A DNA stretch of 40,481 nucleotides from Polyangia bacterium (GTDB lineage: Bacteria; Myxococcota_A; Polyangia; Polyangiales; Sandaracinaceae), in NCBI GenBank assembly GCA_030426845.1, contig JAUHXR010000045.1, forward strand, positions 1 through 40,481. The letters run 5' to 3'. The notes below the pieces were generated by a model. That model searched no databases. It was not told where the DNA came from and worked only from the letters and a program-made list of their open reading frames with translations. Below are positions 36,825 to 40,481 of this stretch, piece by piece. The first letter of the stretch is position 1, and each line of letters opens with the position of its first letter. The position numbers were made by a program, and so were the translations under genes.

Positions 36825-37475
36825 ATGCGCGCTCACCTCCGCACGCTGTTCGTTCTCGGGGCCTTCGCGGCCCTCGCCGCCGGCACCGCCCCCGCGCGGG
36901 TCGAGGACGAGGCTCCGCCCGCGCCTCCCGTCGATCCCGCGCCGCCGCCGCCGCCGCAGGGATCGGCCGCGGTGCCGCCCGGCGCGGCGCCGGCCGCCGA
37001 GGGGCCGCTCGCGCCGCCGGGCGTCTTCGCGATCCCCGATCCCGCGTCCGGCGCGCCGACCGAGCTGCCGCGCGCCGGGGTCCGCCTCCGCCTTTCGCCC
37101 GGCGTCCGCGTCAGCGAGTCGGGCCGGTTCGCGAGCGGGCCGCAGGCCGGCCCCTACATCGGCCTCGTGCTGCCGGGCGGCCGCGAGGTGCAGGTCGACG
37201 CGCTCGACGCGGACGTGGAGTGGAGCCGCCAGGAGGCGGCGCGACAGGCGGAGTCCGGCCAGACGACCGTCCTCCACTCGGCGCCGTCGGAGCTCGTCAC
37301 CCAGCCGCCCGGGATCGACGGCTGCCGGGTGTCGGTGTGTCGCGCGTTCGGGGCCGGCCAGCTCTGCGCCTCGACCGGCGCGCTCAGCGTCCTCGGCCAG
37401 GAGGGGACGACCTACCCGCCGCTCCGGGACTGCGGGATCCTCGTCGCGGTCGTGCGCTCGATCGAGCCGCTGTGA
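36825..37475 (+). CDS. Exported Pro-rich protein of unknown function
   Basis: A 216-residue protein. The start at 36825 gives a signal peptide (RTLFVLGAFAALAAGTAPA); a GTG 15 bases upstream is less likely, as TAGACC, a possible -10, lies between. A Pro/Ala-rich linker spans about 30-70, followed by a compact domain with LRLSPGVRVSESGRF, GPYIGLVLPGGREV and four cysteines. The pattern again recalls PsbP/DcrB-like folds, and it may be a distant relative of the preceding gene. It lies 46 bases after that gene on the same strand. Confidence 0.7.
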   Translation: MRAHLRTLFVLGAFAALAAGTAPARVEDEAPPAPPVDPAPPPPPQGSAAVPPGAAPAAEGPLAPPGVFAIPDPASGAPTELPRAGVRLRLSPGVRVSESGRFASGPQAGPYIGLVLPGGREVQVDALDADVEWSRQEAARQAESGQTTVLHSAPSELVTQPPGIDGCRVSVCRAFGAGQLCASTGALSVLGQEGTTYPPLRDCGILVAVVRSIEPL

Positions 37476-37527
37476 CCCGCGGCCGCGCTCGCCGCCGGGG
37501 CGCGCGTGACCCGCGGCCGATTCCGGG

Positions 37528-37533
37528 TTAACA
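37528..37533 (+). promoter_or_regulatory. -10 element of DUF2760-Hsp70 operon
   Basis: TTAACA, seven bases before the GTG at 37541. GTGACC at 37506-37511, 16 bases upstream, is a fair -35. Confidence 0.45.
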
Positions 37534-37540
37534 CCGCCGC

Positions 37541-38143
37541 GTGAGCGACTCGAACCCTTCGTTCTTCGCCCGGATCTTCCTGGCCTGGGTGGCCTACTTC
37601 AAGACGCTGTTCGACGGCGACTTCGCGGCCGGCGTGGTCCGGCTCCGCGCCGGGCAGCCCGCGCTCCCGCCGCCCCGCGAGGAGAAGCCGCGCGAGGAGC
37701 CTCGCCGGGAGGCGCCGAAGAAGAAGAAGAAGCCCAAGCCCGCCCCCGTCATCAAGGAGGCGGGCCCCGACGCGGCGCTCCAGCTCCTGGCGCTGCTCCA
37801 GCGTGAGGGGCGCTTCATCGACTTCCTCGAGGAGGACGTGAGCGGCTTCTCCGACGAGGAGATCGGCGCGGCGGCCCGGGTCGTCCACGAGGGCGCGAAG
37901 AAGGCGATCGACGAGCACTTCTCCATCGAGCCGATCCACGAGGCCGAGGAGGGCGACACCGTGAAGGTCAAGAAGGGCTTCGACGCCAAGGCGATCCGGC
38001 TCACCGGGAACGTGGTCGGCGAGGCGCCCTTCGAGGGCGAGCTGACGCACCGCGGCTGGCGCTGCGCCGAGGTGACGCTGCCGAAGATGAGCGAGGGCCA
38101 CGACCCGACGATCCTCGCGCCCGCCGAGGTGGAGCTGTCGTGA
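37541..38143 (+). CDS. DUF2760 protein
   Basis: A 200-residue protein matching DUF2760: an N-terminal segment SFFARIFLAWVAYFKTLFDG, a charged Lys/Glu/Pro linker at about 48-72, and a C-terminal domain starting at DAALQLLALLQREGRFIDFL and ending VTLPKMSEGHDPTILAPAEVEL. The domain is commonly found next to Hsp70-like genes in bacteria. Its GTGA end overlaps the Hsp70 start by four bases, so it probably works with that chaperone, perhaps as a cofactor. The N-terminal hydrophobic stretch could sit at the membrane. Role unknown. Confidence 0.85.
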   Translation: MSDSNPSFFARIFLAWVAYFKTLFDGDFAAGVVRLRAGQPALPPPREEKPREEPRREAPKKKKKPKPAPVIKEAGPDAALQLLALLQREGRFIDFLEEDVSGFSDEEIGAAARVVHEGAKKAIDEHFSIEPIHEAEEGDTVKVKKGFDAKAIRLTGNVVGEAPFEGELTHRGWRCAEVTLPKMSEGHDPTILAPAEVELS

Positions 38144-40005
38144 GCGACGAGGCGACCGAGGGGCCGAGCTTCGCGGTCGGGATCGACCTCGGCACGACGC
38201 ACTGCGCGCTCTCCTACATCGACCTCGACCTGAGCGAGGGGGAGGCGGTCGCGCAGCACGTGCTCGCGATCCCGCAGGTCGTCGCGCCCGGCTCGATCGA
38301 GGAGCGCCCGCTCCTGCCGTCCTTCGCCTACCTCCCGGGCGAGGGGGAGCTCGCCGACGGCGCGCTCACCCTGCCGTGGGACGAGTCCCCGGCGGCCGGG
38401 GTCGGCGAGGTCGCGCGCGGCCTCGGCGCCAAGACGCCCATCCGCGTCGTCTCGAGCGCCAAGAGCTGGCTGTGCCACGGCGGGGTCGATCGCCTCGCGC
38501 CGATCCTCCCCGCGGGCGCGCCCGACGAGATCGCCAAGATCTCGCCCCTCCGCGCCTCGGCCCTCTACCTCGAGCACCTCCTGCGCGCGTGGGAGCAGCG
38601 CCACCCCGAGGCGCCGCTCGAGGACCAGGCGGTGGTGATCACCGTCCCGGCGAGCTTCGACCCGGCGGCCCGCGAGCTCACCGCGGAGGCGGCGCGCGAC
38701 GCCGGCCTCGACAACATGGTGCTCCTCGAGGAGCCGCAGGCCGCGCTCTACTCGTGGATCCAGGCCACCGACGGCGGCTGGCGCGACCGGGTGAAGGTCG
38801 GCGACGTGATTCTGGTCGTCGACGTCGGCGGCGGCACGACGGATCTGTCGCTCATCGCGGTGGCGGAGCGCGACGGAGCGCTCGAGCTCGTCCGCGTCGC
38901 GGTCGGCGATCACATCCTCCTCGGCGGCGACAACATGGATCTCGCGCTCGCGCACACCGTGAAGGCGAAGCTCGAGGCCGACGGCAAGAAGCTCGACGGC
39001 TGGCAGCTCGGCGCGCTGACCCACGGCTGCCGCGCGGCCAAGGAGACGCTGCTCGGCGATCCCGACGTCGACGCGGTGCCGCTGGTCGTGCCGAGCCGCG
39101 GGCGCAAGCTGATCGGCGGCTCGATCCGCACCGAGCTCACGCGCGACGAGGTCGAGCGTGTGCTCGTGCAAGGCTTCTTCCCGGAGTGCGCGAGCGCCGA
39201 CCGGCCCAAGAGCCGCGCGCGCGCCGCGCTCACCCAGCTCGGCCTGCCCTACGCGCAGGACGCGGGGATCACGCGGCACATCGCGGCGTTCCTCGCCAAG
39301 CAGCGCGACGCCACGCAGGACGTAGAGGGCTTCGAGGCGGCGCTCCCCGAGGACGCGACCTTCCTCCACCCGAGCGCGATCCTGTTCAACGGCGGCGTCT
39401 TCAACTCCGCGCTCCTCGCCGACCGGGTGAGCGGCCAGATCGGCGCCTGGCTCGAGGCGGAGGGGGCGCCCGCGGCGCGCGTGCTCGACGGCGCGAGCCT
39501 CGACGTCGCGGTCGCGCGCGGGGCCGCCTACTACGCCTACGTCCGCCGCGGCCAAGGGGTGCGCATCCGCGGCGGGACCGCCCAGGCGTTCTACGTCGGG
39601 GTCGAGGCCGCGATGCCCGCGGTGCCGGGCCTCGAGCCCCCGATCAGCGCGATCTGCGTGGCCCCGTTCGGCATCGAGGAGGGCAGCGACTGCGAGCCCG
39701 CGCCGCAGGAGCTCGGCCTGGTGGTCGGCGAGCCGGTGAGCTTCCGCTTCTTCGGCAGCTCGGTGCGCCGCGACGACCGGGTCGGCGAGGTGCTCGAGCG
39801 CTGGGACGACGGTGAGCTCGAGGAGCTGCCGGAGATCCAGGCGAACCTGCCGGCCGAGGGCCGCACCCCCGGCGACGTCGTGCCGGTGCGGCTCCGCGCC
39901 GGGGTGACCGAGGTCGGCACGCTGCGCCTCGAGGCGGTCCCGCGCGACGGCGCCGAGGTGTGGAAGGTCGAGCTCGACGTCCGCGCGGGCGGTGAGGAGA
40001 GCTAG
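38140..40005 (+). CDS. Hsp70-family ATPase, first of a pair
   Basis: A 621-residue Hsp70-family protein starting at a GTG overlapped with the DUF2760 stop. The ATPase motifs are intact: VGIDLGTTHCALSYID at about 11-26, VITVPASFDPAARELT and EEPQAALYSW in the middle, VVDVGGGTTDLS near 226-237, and LFNGGVFNSALL as the adenosine motif. The C-terminal 140 residues would form a short beta substrate domain; the helical lid and EEVD-type tail of DnaK are absent. The N-terminal domain has an insertion around 40-110 shared with the second Hsp70 gene. It is a divergent Hsp70 rather than DnaK, and is probably dedicated to a specific client. Confidence 0.93.
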   Translation: MSDEATEGPSFAVGIDLGTTHCALSYIDLDLSEGEAVAQHVLAIPQVVAPGSIEERPLLPSFAYLPGEGELADGALTLPWDESPAAGVGEVARGLGAKTPIRVVSSAKSWLCHGGVDRLAPILPAGAPDEIAKISPLRASALYLEHLLRAWEQRHPEAPLEDQAVVITVPASFDPAARELTAEAARDAGLDNMVLLEEPQAALYSWIQATDGGWRDRVKVGDVILVVDVGGGTTDLSLIAVAERDGALELVRVAVGDHILLGGDNMDLALAHTVKAKLEADGKKLDGWQLGALTHGCRAAKETLLGDPDVDAVPLVVPSRGRKLIGGSIRTELTRDEVERVLVQGFFPECASADRPKSRARAALTQLGLPYAQDAGITRHIAAFLAKQRDATQDVEGFEAALPEDATFLHPSAILFNGGVFNSALLADRVSGQIGAWLEAEGAPAARVLDGASLDVAVARGAAYYAYVRRGQGVRIRGGTAQAFYVGVEAAMPAVPGLEPPISAICVAPFGIEEGSDCEPAPQELGLVVGEPVSFRFFGSSVRRDDRVGEVLERWDDGELEELPEIQANLPAEGRTPGDVVPVRLRAGVTEVGTLRLEAVPRDGAEVWKVELDVRAGGEES

Positions 40006-40008
40006 CGG

Positions 40009-40481
40009 ATGGCGAAGAAGGACTCCCGCTACATCGTCGGCATCGACCTCGGGACCACGCACACGGTGGTCGCGTTCGTCGACACCCGCGCGGCCGGCGA
40101 CGGCGCAACGGCGATCCAGGAGCTGGCGGTCGAGCAGCTCGTCGCGCCCGGCGAGATCGAGGCGCGGCCCCTGCTCCACTCGCTGCGCTACCACCCGGCG
40201 GACGGCGAGCTCGGCGAGTCCGACGTCCAGCTCCCGTGGCACCCCGAGGCGATCGACGGCGTGCCCCGCGGGGTGGTCGGCCAGCTCGCGCGCGAGCTCG
40301 GCGCGAAGGTCCCCGGCCGGCTGGTCGCGAGCGCCAAGAGCTGGCTCAGCCACCCCGACGTCGACCGCACCGCGGCGATCCTCCCCTGGGGCGCGCCCGA
40401 GGAGGTCCCCAAGCTCAGCCCGGTCGCGGCGAGCGCGAGCTACCTCGCGCACGTGCGGGACGCGTGGAACCACCACCACGA
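40009..40481 (+). CDS. Hsp70-family ATPase, second of a pair (partial)
   Basis: Starts three bases after the first Hsp70 stop and runs off the window after 157 codons. It begins MAKKDSRYIVGIDLGTTHTV, an intact phosphate-1 motif, and then follows the first Hsp70 closely: EQLVAPGEIEARPLL against the other's VVAPGSIEERPLL, and LVASAKSWLSH against VVSSAKSWLCH. The two are therefore tandem paralogues. The rest of the protein is outside the window. Confidence 0.93.
   Translation, partial: MAKKDSRYIVGIDLGTTHTVVAFVDTRAAGDGATAIQELAVEQLVAPGEIEARPLLHSLRYHPADGELGESDVQLPWHPEAIDGVPRGVVGQLARELGAKVPGRLVASAKSWLSHPDVDRTAAILPWGAPEEVPKLSPVAASASYLAHVRDAWNHHH

Noticed and set aside
31445..37475. Complete type VI secretion locus
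   Set aside because: Only vgrG is present; no hcp, sheath, baseplate, membrane-complex, ClpV or PAAR gene was found on either strand.

Overview
This is a very GC-rich window with near-total G/C at third codon positions. It holds four Hanks-type Ser/Thr kinases, a DUF4388/TPR signalling protein, a kinase with a C-terminal AgmX/GltJ-like domain, several lipoproteins rich in Asp-Ala-Gly repeats, and many secreted zinc proteases. Together these point to a myxobacterium (Myxococcota, most like Polyangia/Sandaracinaceae). That assignment is inference from gene content. No rRNA, tRNA, CRISPR array, integrase or transposase was seen, and no gene-free gap exceeds 300 bases.

Layout. (1) 175-7761: an Srf-type locus on the + strand. 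It encodes an actin/Hsp70-fold SrfB-like ATPase, a small helical protein, a one-pass membrane protein with a Gly/Ser/Glu-rich arm (in the place of SrfA), a doubtful 56-residue ORF, and a dynamin-like SrfC-type GTPase. (2) 7766-22865: a signalling region. It has four kinases (one a 1051-residue kinase-ATPase fusion with a non-RD catalytic loop), a Sel1-repeat membrane protein, a DUF4388/degenerate-receiver/TPR protein, a protein with a histone-H1-like tail, a TetR regulator with a palindrome laid over its own promoter, and the ribosome-associated protein YhbY. (3) 22920-25787: a small membrane protein, a second TetR regulator and transketolase. (4) 25890-35903: a run of four unrelated metzincin-type zinc proteases with other secreted proteins and a type VI secretion spike gene (vgrG). 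One protease gene follows vgrG by 4 bases. Another lies divergently upstream and overlaps a gene for an exported protein that could be its immunity partner. (5) 37541-40481: a DUF2760 protein followed by two Hsp70-family ATPases, the last cut by the window edge.

How the parts may work together. The Srf genes form one tightly spaced unit pairing an actin-like ATPase with a dynamin-like GTPase and a membrane anchor. The vgrG region looks like an orphan effector island of a type VI system whose other parts lie elsewhere. vgrG has a good sigma-54-type promoter and a leader hairpin. About a dozen single genes have a -10-like hexamer only 6-9 bases before the start codon and no Shine-Dalgarno sequence, which suggests leaderless or near-leaderless mRNAs. 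The genes with clear Shine-Dalgarno sequences are mainly the secreted protease and vgrG-region genes.
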